Positions 54,584 through 64,000 of a stretch of DNA of 64,000 nucleotides are shown here, piece by piece. The notes under the pieces were generated by a model. The model was given only the letters and a program-made list of their open reading frames with translations. It was not told the DNA's origin and did no database searches. The translations under genes and the position numbers were made by a program. Source of the stretch: Triangularia verruculosa (taxonomy: Eukaryota > Ascomycota > Sordariomycetes > Sordariales > Podosporaceae); assembly GCA_033296885.1 (NCBI GenBank), contig MU863938.1, forward strand, positions 62,001 to 126,000, written 5' to 3'. Every line of letters begins with the position of its first letter. Position 1 is the stretch's first letter.

Positions 54584-55393
54584 TTATGCTCGCAGAGCCC
54601 TCAACCTCTGCTGCAGCGCATCCTCCTCCTCAGCCGTCGGTTCCACCGATTGCGCCGGTTCCTTAACCGGATCAACTTTGCTCGCGCTCGCCTTGGCCAA
54701 CTCCTGATTCAACTCCAGCCCAGCATCATCCGCCAGCTTGCCCAAAAGCTCATGAACAGCATCGTCGCTAACCTGCACCGACGTGTTTTGCGTCATGGCG
54801 TCCTGATAGATGCCGTTGGACATGGCGTACTCCTCGTTCTGGCTGCGGAACTGCTCGAGAGTCAGGAGCGTCTTTTCGGGGTTGGCCTGGCGCTGGGCGC
54901 GCTGCATGGTGCGCGAGGACTGGGCCATCATGTGCGTCATGCGGTTCATTGCGTTGTTGGCCTGGATCTGGGCGAGGGAGAGCTCGGCCATGTCGGCGGC
55001 TTGGTCCATCTGGGCGGCGATGGCCTGCTTGGCGAGGAGCATGCGGGCTTTCTGGGCGGCTTGGGCGGTTTCGCCCTTTTTGAGGAGCTGGAGTTTAGGA
55101 ACGAGGTTAGAGACAGCGGCGGGAGGCCGGATGGTAGAGAGGTGGGGTGGAAGGGGTTACGTTTTGGATTTGCTTCTTCAGCTCATTGTCTTGTTTGGCG
55201 GCCTTTTGAGCCTCGCGACGGGCTTGTTTGGCGTTGAACTGGAAGACGAGAGCGATGTTAGTATGTGTTCGAGGAGTTGGAAAAGTGATAATGGCAATAA
55301 TTGCCACTGATATTGGCAACAAGGGAATCGTGGGGTGCCTACTCGCGCCTGAAACTCGGTTTGCATATCCCGAGCGAGCTGTCGATTCGCCAT
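54584..55393 (-). CDS. ESCRT-III-associated protein Did2/CHMP1 (Vps46)
   Basis: Three exons on the minus strand (55393-55343, 55238-55161, 55087-54584) give 210 residues. The N-terminus is a basic helical hairpin (MANRQLARDMQTEFQARFNA, KQARREAQKAAKQDNELKKQ), followed by the Snf7-type helical core (LAKQAIAAQMDQAADMAELS, IQANNAMNRMTHMMAQSSRT). The distal part MSNGIYQDAMTQNTSVQVSD and ADDAGLELNQEL leads to EEEDALQQRLRALRA, a C-terminal MIM1 motif that binds the MIT domain of Vps4. Together these point to the CHMP1/Did2 group, which controls ESCRT-III disassembly at endosomes. The other CHMP proteins differ in core length and tail. Introns are 104 and 73 nt. Confidence 0.87.
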
Positions 55394-56129
55394 GGTGGCG
55401 GTTGTACTCTGGAATGTGGTTTGAACGAAGGTGTTAAGCCGCTGAGGTCAGTCGTCGTCAGGATGGGCGGTGATGTTTGCGCGGGCGTCTCGAGGTGTCG
55501 TCGTTGAAAGGCAGTGGACTTGATTGATGTTGGTGAGGCGCAAGCAAGGTTGTTAGGTAACGTCAGCTGCCTTGCGTTCCCAGGTGCCGGCCGCAGTTGA
55601 CTCGGCTGGCAGAGTGCGGGGCTCAGGCCGAGCAGATGGTGGGGTACTCAGGGGGTCAAATCCGACGCCACACAGCATGACGCAGTTGGGCGACAGGGGG
55701 CCTTCACCGCTCACACATCCGGTGGCACGTTGTGGCTTGTGCAGTATTGTTTTTTTGTCGGCTTCAAGGAAAAGGGGCGACCCGTGAATAATAGAGACCG
55801 AGGACCCGAGCCACTCTCCCACTGTCTACACGGATAGAACGTGTACAAAAACAACGCTCGGCAATGGAAGGCGGATACGGGATTGTTGTGCCTGCCACCT
55901 CGGGCGAACGAAGACTCAAGACTCAACCGTGGAAGAAGAAAGTGGGTCTACGTCGAGCCAAAAACTTTGGTCCCACTGCGAAAGCACATGGATGCTGCTA
56001 GTTTTGACTTTTCAGGCATCGAAAGACAATTTTCTTCCAGTTTTCGTCCTCGGATCTGAACCAGAAAGGCATCTGATTACCACGAAACGACACTCTTAGA
56101 CGATATCTTCTCCCCCAAACACCATCCAC
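55394..56129. other. Divergent intergenic region (Did2 / DUF427 genes)
   Basis: About 0.7 kb holding the two divergent promoters. No other gene recognised. Confidence 0.5.
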
Positions 56130-56902
56130 ATGAGTAACTACAACATGTCGGCAATGCGGAAACACAACGTCACGACATTTCCGCGCCCTCCCGTGGTGGA
56201 CCGAGTCCAGAGACACATCCAGATCAAGTGGCATGGCCAACTTATAGCCGATTGCCCGCCCGGTGAGGCTTACTGGTGTCTGGAGACCCATCACGCGCCC
56301 AGTAGGTTGCCCCCCGTTTAGTCGTCGTGTTTTCCCCAGGTCAAGTCCGGAGACGGAGTCGGTCCACAGGCCTCCCGCCAGTCCGCATCGATCGGCTCAA
56401 GCCAGACCGTTACGCTCCATCCTGAACACCATCTCCAGCCCACTCCTCATGCTCCCATCTGGCGGTGATATCGAGGGACCAGACCTCACGTACTGAATTG
56501 CACAACGACCATGACCAATGGCTAACCTCGACCCTGTTGCCGCGTTTAGCTTATTTCATTCCCCCTTCCCGCGTCAGACTTCCTCTCTCGACAACCCCTC
56601 GTACATCCTTTGACGAGTTCAGAGGACCCGTAACCTACTACGCCATGATGAGCCCCATCAACGCGGCGGACACAGTTAGCAACCGCATCTGGTCCTTCAA
56701 TGAGCCCCCAAAAGACTTCGAGGCGATTAAGGGCTATCTGGCATTCTTTGCAGGCCCCTGGGAGTGCTATGTCGATGGCGAGCGCGCCCAGCCTCCCCCG
56801 CAAGACTTCTACGGCGGGTGGGTCACAAACGACATTGAAGGCATCAACAAGGCTCCTCATGCTCCTTGGGGCGTCCAGGCTTGGGGCCATGATCAGTTCT
56901 AA
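56130..56902 (+). CDS. DUF427 domain protein
   Basis: Two exons (56130-56301 and 56550-56902) with a 248-nt intron (branch GCTAACCTC) give 174 residues. The protein reads MSNYNMSAMRKHNVTTFPRP, IKWHGQLIADCPPGEAYWCL, a junction HHAPTYFIPPSRVRLPLST, then FDEFRGPVTYYAMMSPINAA and KGYLAFFAGPWECYVDGERA. The PTYFIPPSRV..PLS and F.GPWECYVDGE phrases are typical of DUF427. The fold is a small beta-tent; no function is established for the fungal members as far as I know. The intron is the longest in the window among conserved genes. Confidence 0.85.
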
Positions 56903-59227
56903 TGGATAAAACAAGGAGTCTATGGAATAGGTGTCTGTTCTGAGGGGAGCTCACGCTCAACTCTAAAGCGATAATGGCGTCTGAGTGGTCAGCATGTTTA
57001 GTGTCAGGCGTTTGGGGTCTGCAAAATAAAAAACCGGGGAGGGCACAATGGGGGCATAAGGGATCTGGCGATTGGGTGGCAAGCATTGATAGACGGGTGA
57101 ATTTGAACATAGAGCAGCCAGTATTATACTGTACATAAATAGGCCTTTCCAAAGTTGGTGGTGTTGATGGGTGAGCAGGGAGAAGATCTCTTGCATGTAC
57201 ATAAAAGATGTGATGTTGAATACCTGAAGAGACGGGGAAACGATGACAACGTCTCACAATTGGCAGCGGATGTCATGTAGTTATACGCCTGCTCGGAAGG
57301 CCGAGAGCTAGGAGAACAACGTTGAGTTGCAAACTTCGGCACCGTCCCCAAGCGTCCCTCTCCCATGTGGGCTCATGCCGCTTGACGTGATTTTACCCCA
57401 GACTTCTGGGCATCCACATGGTTGGCATTCGTTCTGACAGGCGGCTCCGACGCCACAACAGAAAGGGGGAAACAAAAGCGTAAGGGCGGAGCGGATCGAT
57501 ACATAGATGGACAGGATGCGGAGGGTCACTACCGACGGGTGAAACCTGGAGAATCTGGGGAACCTGGGGGGATCCAGCCCGATCCAGCCGGATCCCTCCA
57601 TTCAAGGCCCGTTTCTTTTTTACCCCAGGTTCCATAATAAAGACTTTGCTCCACATGATGGAGTGCTGCGGGTGGAAAAGATGGAGGCACGATCATGGAT
57701 GAATTCGGTCGGATTAAGTTTGTGTGGAGAGTTGTGGGTTCGGTTTTCTGCTGGTAGTGGTTGCTCGCTAGCCGTGGTTCCGTTCGTGCTCGTTTCCGAC
57801 CAAAAGTCGTCTCATGCAGCAAGCAGGCACGGATCACAGAGCCGCCTTTGGGTTGGAATATGGAGAGTCTGGGGAATGGCGTCCCGCGGAGGCGACTTGG
57901 CGATTTCGATTTGTGCGGGGAGGAGGGAAGGGGTGCGGAAACAAGCGACCGGTTGACTTTTGACACCTCCTTCCTCGCTTCCATTGCCAGTCATGGCAAT
58001 TCCCAGGGAGCGTGTCCGATCCGGGCCGTTAGCAAAGCTTCGGCGGTTCAAGCAGTGGATGATGGTTGCAGAGAAACCACCTAGGAAGGCAAAGGGAGGC
58101 CGGACCACCCCACCCGGCCTGCAACCGTGAGTTTCGCCGCCTCCTCTACTTCTCTTGTTCCCCTCACCGGAAGGGATCATTCCCAATCCATTCTTGAATA
58201 AAGTCGGGTGTTGTGCAGGTCTATTGACGGAGGGCCGATTGTTGTTGAAAAGCTCGGGGCAATGTATGGCGTACCTAATAACAAAGTAGTTTTTCTCGTC
58301 CCTTGATGCAGGACAAAAGGGGGATTTAGGTCTGTGGGAATATTTATTGTTGACGGTGCAGATTTTGTGTAACATGGCAGCCACAAAAAAGAAAGGAAAA
58401 ATCCCATGTCGCCATTGAATTCGCCCCGACAGGAAACGTGTGGGTTCATCGGCGGCAGAAGGGTTTTTGGACCAACAGCCGATCGTCCAGGCGATCGATC
58501 AGCGATTCTGGTGCAAGCAAGCCCCTGGGGGAGAACCCTCCCTCTCTTCGGCACCAAAGGCTCCCTCGCCTGAAGTCCAAAGGGAGACCATGATGCTTGG
58601 CATTCTATTCCAATTCCACGCCATTCCTATCTGGGCCTGTTATCGGCACACAAGATGTTGCCGTCTTGCAGAATATTGTCTCTAGACTCTGGAACGCTCG
58701 GCTCTGAATCAACATTCTCTCCGCTGATGATGTGCTTACTCATGTTGTTAACAGAAACTGCATGAGCGCCCCTCAAGAAAACGGTATCCCTAGGAGCGCG
58801 GGCTGACTACGCTTGTGTACCCAAGAGATGCGACGGTGATATACGGCTTTACAAACGCAGATTTCGTAATTATAGTCAATCAGCCCGAGTAATGGACCAG
58901 AAAAATAGCGATCCTACCGGAGGTTGTTGTGACTGGAAATGCGGCGGTGTCAGCTTCAAGTGCACTTGGTCAGCACCAACATTGGGTCTTGTGCTTCTCA
59001 TCCATGAGCAATGCAGCAGGCAGTCAGCTGCTGTCCTACAGACCCGCCATGATGGTGCAGGCGCCCACTGAGCGGCAAGAACGGTGTTCCAACAGTTCAT
59101 GTTGGCGACGCTTTGGTCGTACAGACCCCCTACAAAGGAATTGCCGTCCACAATACGGCCGAGGCACCGTTGCCGACACCGTCTTAATCATTGCCTGGTA
59201 ATTGCTGGGCAGAGTTGAGGGCGATGT
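56903..59227. other. Intergenic region, gene-poor
   Basis: About 2.3 kb without a convincing gene. Several open frames on both strands overlap and have no domains; a minus-strand one at 58876-59151 is discussed with the remnant that follows. Confidence 0.5.
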
Positions 59228-59962
59228 CTATCGAAACATCAGATCTTCAGGTGAAAGTGGCAATTCAGACCTCAATTCTGCGTCCTTGTCGCCCATACGG
59301 CCCGCTACTGTGCCAAAGGTCTCCCGCAGGGCAATAAGCAGGCCAAGAGGGTAGAAATCAATCAATGAGGGCAGTTTACAGAAGTACCGCACCCGGTACA
59401 TGGCCATAAACCCCAATTAAAAAGAAGCTCTTCGGCAGCATCCTCCGCAATGCTTTCTGGGTGCTGCCCGCGCTCTTTTATTTAGACTTTGGATCCGGGG
59501 TCATTCAGCCTGATAGATATCCACTTCTCCAGGTTTTGCCATGCGGCGGCTCGCTGCTGTCGTCGTCCGCTCTAGATTGCCTACCGCTGTGTAGTATTCT
59601 ATAAGCAAAGGCTGGCATGAACCATCCACCGTCGCTGTGAATGACCTGATCCTGCCATTGATCCCGATCAAACGGTGCAAGTCACATACTGATTGCACCG
59701 CAGTCATATGCGTTGCTAATAATCTTAGATTGTCCGCCGAGTATTGCGGGTCCTCATTATCACAAAGATGGAGCATTACGAACGGTGCTCCGTAGGTGAT
59801 CCAAGGTCTCCGCATAAGCAAATCGGACATGTCAGGGACGGTTTTCCACAGTTTTGTTGCTCCGATGTCACCCCGCTGCCACCCCGCACCCGTCCGGCAT
59901 GGTGACTTGCCAATATTATAATTTACAGGAGGTGAGGCCCAGAGCATGTGCTTTCGGATCAA
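58876..59962 (-). pseudogene. Unidentified multi-frame coding remnant
   Basis: Three successive minus-strand frames have protein-like content: 59962-59501 (SDLLMRRPWITYGAPFVMLH, NGRIRSFTATVDGSCQPLLI), 59416-59228 (PSLIDFYPLGLLIALRETFG) and 59151-58876 (MDGNSFVGGLYDQSVANMNC). They are in different frames with no clean splice sites between them. This pattern suggests a decayed larger gene or chance neighbours. No family was recognised. Confidence 0.28.
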
Positions 59963-60190
59963 CAGACCGTTGAAGCGTCGCTATCCCTGTCAGTGCATGC
60001 TTAACCCACTGTGGATGGTGCTAAGTTTGGCGAGACCTATCTGCCACCACCACGAGGCTTATCTGGTGGAGCGATAGACGTGCGGCGAACGGAGTGCGGG
60101 AGGACTGTTTCCACCTTCCATTTGACGTTGGCTCAGCCGTCGGCCCCCTGGGCGAGCATGTGTCAGCCCACGACTCGACGGAGCGAGGGC

Positions 60191-60230
60191 TGATGGAGAG
60201 GGAGCATGGCTGATGGAGAGGGAGCATGGC
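60191..60230. repeat. Perfect 20-bp direct duplication
   Basis: tgatggagagggagcatggc occurs twice head to tail, followed by a partial third copy (tgatg). Confidence 0.9.
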
Positions 60231-60729
60231 TGATGAATCCGAGGGCGGCTTGAGGGTCTTCCTTTCACCTCAGTGCTTTGCCAATACGCCCCCGCCTCCT
60301 TGCATGCCCGTTCCAGTGCGCTGTGAGAGTGTTGCTCCTCCCTGATCGGTGCTGCTGAAGTCGATGGTGGAGCCACTGGTGGATGCACGTCGGACGTGCC
60401 CCTGACAGGCTTCCGTCCGAATATTGTGGGCTCTTCCCTGTTTGAGATGCGGATGTCGCAATTCGTGTGTCCAATCAAAATCCTGGAGCCGAGCTCCTGC
60501 TTCAGTGGGCCCTCAGTAAGACAACGCACGGTCCATTCATGCCTCAGGCAGCATGCCCCTTTAACGGCGACGTGGCCAGAAGATAAAAGCACGTCCTTGC
60601 CCCAATGTCTGACAGCATCCTCCCAGCACACCACCAAATTTCGGAAAAGACACTCTGTCCTTTTGACCACGCAACGCAGGCATCCAGCTCCACCACAGCC
60701 TTGAGTCACGGCAAGGCTTCAACTTTCTG

Positions 60730-60765
60730 ATGGCCTCGTCATTACACGCAATGCGTAATCCTTGA
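60730..60765 (+). other. Candidate uORF in the HAC1 leader
   Basis: ATG GCC TCG.. to TGA encodes 11 residues (MASSLHAMRNP), ending 217 nt before the HAC1 start. Upstream ORFs restrain translation of some fungal hacA mRNAs. It matters only if transcription starts upstream of 60730, which the sequence cannot show. Confidence 0.4.
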
Positions 60766-60982
60766 CAATTTCCTTCTTTGACATATTTGTATTGAGGCTT
60801 CAGGACGGCACCTCCTTACAGTCAACTCTTTCTGTCATCACCCGCTTCTTTGTCAAACCCGGCTCCCCCGATTGACAAAGCAAGCAAGCGTTATAATTTT
60901 GCAGAAGCAAAAATCGACAGCAACAATAAGTCCTCCTTCGTGGTGCAAATACCCAGATACACATCCCCACCAACTAGTCAAG

Positions 60983-62382
60983 ATGGAGTCCTGGAACACC
61001 CACACCCAGACGCACACCCCGTCACCGACGATCAAGTTCGAGAACTCACCAAACGACTCTCTTCTGTCCACACCTAGCGAGATGTACCCTTCGCTCTTTG
61101 GTGCCGAGTCCTCGCCCGCTCCCTCCGTCATGGCGGACTCGACATCCGACGTCGCGATGCTGGCCAGCCTCGCTGCCCTCACCCAAGCCAACACGCAGTC
61201 ACCAGCGCCCACAACCCCAGCTTCGACATCCGCGACCCCAGAGCCAGAAAAGAAGCCAGTTAAGAAGAGGAAATCATGGGGTCAGGTGCTGCCAGAGCCC
61301 AAGACCAATCTCCCACCAAGGTACGATGATGCAATCGGGTGGATCCTTTTGGGTCCTTCTCCACCACGATCATGGCTAACATCAGCTTCTAGAAAACGCG
61401 CCAAGACCGAGGATGAGAAGGAGCAGCGCCGTGTTGAACGTGTTCTTCGGAACCGTCGCGCCGCCCAGTCATCTCGGGAACGTAAGCGGCTGGAGGTGGA
61501 AGGTCTCGAGAAGCGGAACCAAGAGTTGGAGGCCGCTCTCGCCCAGGCCAAGCAAGCCAACGAGTTTCTACTGGAACAGCTCCGCAGCGCCAGACTTGGT
61601 GTTGGGGCTGGATCCCCAGAGGCTTTTGACGCTCTGAGACTCTCCACACAGCTCAGCTTCTCACAACAACTATTCAGCTCACAAGATGGGCACAACACCA
61701 TGGCGAAGCCAGACTCTCTCCCTCAACTACACAACACACAAACCCACACTACTGTTGACCCAGCAGCCCTGACACCTATCTCCGAGGTTGATGAAGAGCT
61801 GGAGATGCCAGCGGCAGTCTCGACCCCCGTTGCGGACTCTGCCCCCGTGGTGAACGCTTCCCCCGATGCGACACAACATCCTGCTGAGATGTTGTGCCAA
61901 GACCTGCAGTGTCGGTCGGCGGAAGCACCACCATCGGAGTGGCTGGAGACCTCGCAACAACAGTCGCACCCAGCGCTGGCTCTCTTCTTGCAGCTCCAAT
62001 TTCTTCTCACTTCGACCTCGGTCCTGATTTCTCTCTGTCAGAGGCCCTTGATGCAGATCGCTATGTCCTTGAAAGCGGGCTTCTCTCTTCCCCCGGCTCC
62101 AGCACTTTTGACTACGATCATTTGGCTGGTGACGACACCGAAGCCTTCCAGTTCTCGGCGCACAACCTCGAATTCGACTTCAACGACTTCCTCTCCGACG
62201 ACGCAAACATCCCCCTTGGCCACGAGCAGCAGCCGCAGCAACCTACCTCCTGCGCGGTCGCAGACTCGTCCCTCCTCCTCCCTGAGACTCAGACTTCTTC
62301 GGAAGATTCTTACCTGCAGCCCCACTCTGGCGCGTCCCTTGATGGATGCGACGATGGCGGCCTTGCGGTTGGTATCATCTAA
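60983..62382 (+). CDS. hac1: HAC1/HacA bZIP regulator of the unfolded protein response
   Basis: Active model: exons 60983-61320, 61393-61883 and 61907-62382, giving 434 residues. The first intron (61321-61392, 72 nt) is conventional (GTACGA..GGCTAAC..CTAG). The second, 61884-61906 (23 nt), is an Ire1-type intron excised in the cytoplasm on ER stress. Residues 113-145 are the bZIP basic region (RNRRAAQSSRERKR; Asn133, Ala136, Ala137, Ser140, Arg141), followed by a leucine zipper (LEVEGLEKRNQELEAALAQA). Just before the Ire1 site the frame reads QHPAEMLCQDLQC, a phrase conserved at this site in filamentous fungi. After splicing it becomes QHPAVSVGG and continues to a C-terminus rich in Asp, Ser and Phe (SSTFDYDHLAGDDTEAFQFS), typical of the active form. 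Unspliced, it would run to 62728 (557 residues). The nuclear targets are ER chaperone genes. Confidence 0.95.
61873..61913 (+). promoter_or_regulatory. hac1: Twin Ire1 cleavage hairpins flanking the 23-nt HAC1 intron
   Basis: The 5' hairpin is an exact 8-bp stem, acaacatc (61873-61880) with gatgttgt (61888-61895), closing a 7-nt loop ctgctga; the predicted cut is after 61883 (CTG|CTG). The 3' loop ctgcagt (61904-61910) is closed by gac/gtc with a bulged extension; the predicted cut is after 61906 (CTG|CAG). Both match the CNG|CNG rule for Ire1. The 23-nt length equals 2 modulo 3 and converts the frame exactly as needed. Confidence 0.9.
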
Positions 62383-63300
62383 GGGGTTCACAGTTGACCG
62401 GGTCATGGGAGGTGACGCTTCGGCGGCGGCAGCAGCTGACGGAAAGGAGCAGCTAACGCAGCAAAGTGGCAGGCCAATTACGTGGCCAACGGGAGCACCA
62501 CTACCGTCGAAGGAGGTCCTACTCACATTACTGTGGGTCCTCAAGGTTGAAGAGCGGAGATTAGAAATCCGCCAGCAAGTTTCGCCCGAACTCGGAAGTA
62601 ACTCGTGTGTCCCCAAGACAACACCACCGATTAATAATCAGTCAAGACAATACGTCTTGACCGTAGTACCAAAGAGAAAACCGGATACTCTTGATAATGG
62701 AGACCGGAAGCGACAGCGCTTTCAGTGACACGATTTGTATGAAATATATTGGCTTGGCTGGGGTGCATTTGGGGGTTCAAAAGGCTCACACATTATGGGT
62801 GGAGGGCTGGGACCTGGCGTTGATTGGGAAGCTCTGGAAATGTAAAATTACGTTCAAATTTGAGCCTGAATTGATTTCACTTTCACGTGTCTTGATTGTT
62901 CCATCTATCTCGTATTTGCCTTCTGTTACACGATCTATTCTTTCCGAATCGAGCTGCCCTTTGGTTAGTCTGGTGTCGAGGACGTTATTTCAGCCTACTC
63001 CGATGGTTCAAGTCCCAAGGGCTTTCTAACTGTTTCCTGTTGCCGGTTCATCTACGATTGGCAGGGTCCAGGGAAGATGTTGCGCTTCAGTTTCAGTCAT
63101 GGGAAGGCGCTCAACAGCATCGTGATGTCAGATGATTGGCTAGCCTTTCTCGACATGAAGACATCAAAGACATATCTACTTGAAGTGAATCGCGATGTGG
63201 ACGTTGGAAAATAGGGCTGGCCCGAAAAGGGGCGTCTGTTCTGAAAAGCATGATAAGCGATTTGCCATAGCTTTCTAATGAACAAACACCCCCATCCGTC
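62383..63300. other. HAC1 3' region
   Basis: Positions 62383-62728 are open in the unspliced HAC1 frame and otherwise act as 3' UTR. Beyond that no gene was recognised. Confidence 0.5.
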
Positions 63301-63354
63301 CATAGCTTAAAACCTTCTCTGATTTATATCTCTAGGAAAAGCCGGTACCTGCAT

Positions 63355-63600
63355 TATTCTTAACAGGCCTCTAAAGATGGTCGGAGGCTGTTTAAAGATA
63401 GTGGTAAGGGGTCGAATACACGTTAAGACGCCTTTGAAGATAGTAGAAGGTAGTTAAAGATAGTCGAGATACGTTAAAAGATAGTTGAAATACGTTAAAA
63501 GATAGTCGAGACGCTTTAAAAAATATCGAAAGGTATCATAAAATCATCGAGATACCTTAAACGCCGTTTAAACTCGGTGTAAAAGCCTGTTAAGATGGCT
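63355..63600. repeat. AT-rich degenerate tandem repeat, period about 21 bp
   Basis: The clearest units are gttaaagatagtcgagatac (63453-63472) and two 21-bp units at 63473-63493 and 63494-63514 beginning gttaaaagatagt. Diverged copies with the core ttaaa(g)ata occur on both sides. Transition-rich divergence and AT bias suggest an old repeat, perhaps altered by repeat-induced point mutation. Confidence 0.7.
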
Positions 63601-64000
63601 ACTAGACCTTGAAAAAGAGTTCATAGCGGCGAAGGTCCGTTTAAATGCAGGCTTGTTAAATATCCTTCATTTCCTATTTAGTGGAGACTTTGTTCTTTTG
63701 ATCTACTACCTATCTACGGCTTGCTATTGCTTCAAAGACCGACTCGCCAGCCGTCTTTGAAACGCACTGCAAGTAGAGTGGAAGGTCACAGAGAGAATAT
63801 GGAAGAACAGATAATTGAAAGGTTGGGGGAGGAGGAAAAGAGGGAAGGGTGGTTAGGGGGGATTTGGGGATGGATGTTGACAAATATGGGTCCAGCTTAG
63901 CAGGGCAACTGTCGACGCTGGATATGCACTATGGACGCTCCTTTGGCTCTTTTGCGGTTTTGACTCGAAATTTTTGTAGCGTTGACTAACCCAGGGAGGG
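63601..64000. other. Right-edge intergenic sequence
   Basis: AT-rich at first, then ordinary composition with purine-rich runs (ggggaggaggaaaagaggga). No gene recognised. Confidence 0.45.

Larger units (their letters stand above)
59963..60982. other. Upstream region of HAC1
   Basis: Holds the HAC1 promoter and leader. A perfect 20-bp tandem duplication lies at 60191-60230, and a short upstream open frame at 60730-60765. No other gene seen. Confidence 0.5.

Noticed and set aside
60872..60982. 37-residue N-terminal extension of HAC1
   Set aside because: Starts at TTG; sequence MESWNTHTQTHTPSP at 60983 is the first ATG in frame.
61907..61926. Alternative 20-nt HAC1 Ire1 intron starting at CTG|CAG (61907-61926)
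   Set aside because: It also restores frame but has no CNG|CNG loop at its 3' end; the 23-nt option has proper loops at both ends.
1..64000. CRISPR array, bacterial operon, rRNA or intact transposon
   Set aside because: None seen; the repeats present are coding minisatellites, short duplications or a degenerate AT-rich array.

Overview
The window is nuclear DNA of a filamentous ascomycete, most probably a Sordariomycete of the Sordariales type. The grounds are: short introns (48-130 nt) with GT..CTAAC/CTGAC..AG signals in most genes; a HET-domain/ankyrin protein; two Zn2Cys6 regulators; a cellulose-binding AA9 lytic polysaccharide monooxygenase; a CE12 rhamnogalacturonan acetylesterase; a HAC1/HacA gene with a small Ire1-type intron; and a complex I 21-kDa subunit that resembles the Neurospora protein as I remember it. 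No bacterial operons, CRISPR arrays or recognisable intact transposons were seen. Exon coordinates were worked out by hand from splice signals and frame continuity; no homology search was run.

Layout. 0-12 kb: the 3' end of a Thr/Pro-rich wall-type protein; a Zn2Cys6 regulator with broken frames (2.96-5.64 kb); a CE12 esterase; an NAD(P)-dependent reductase; a secreted SMP-30/lactonohydrolase-like protein. 12.5-24 kb: an F-box protein, then about 6.9 kb without a convincing gene, then a SWIRM-domain protein. 24-36 kb: a mitochondrially targeted SDR; a Gpr1/Fun34/YaaH-type transporter; an ATP-grasp protein; a small secreted 8-cysteine protein; an MCP1-like mitochondrial membrane protein divergent from a C2H2 zinc-finger gene; a complete 8-exon Zn2Cys6 regulator. 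37-45.6 kb is accessory in character: a HET-ankyrin gene, an initiator tRNA-Met, a broken DUF6914-like gene, an HNH-like/phosphotransferase gene stopped at its conserved Asp-Trp-Glu motif, and an unidentified coding fossil. 45.8-56.9 kb is mostly conserved: AA9-CBM1, complex I 21-kDa subunit, Csm3/Swi3 (divergent from the complex I gene), Ski2 helicase, Did2/CHMP1 and a DUF427 protein. 57-64 kb: gene-poor DNA with another coding remnant, HAC1, and an AT-rich degenerate tandem repeat near the right edge.

The most informative point is HAC1. A perfect 8-bp hairpin with a 7-nt CNG|CNG loop and a second CNG|CNG loop define a 23-nt Ire1 intron (61884-61906). Its removal moves translation into a C-terminal frame that looks like an activation domain, while the unspliced frame stays open for 845 nt more. 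The second theme is local decay between 40.8 and 45.9 kb. Two in-frame TAG codons and an altered 5' splice site (AT in place of GT) in the AA9 gene are all changes that repeat-induced point mutation (CpA to TpA) could produce, although none of these genes is seen to be repeated in the window.
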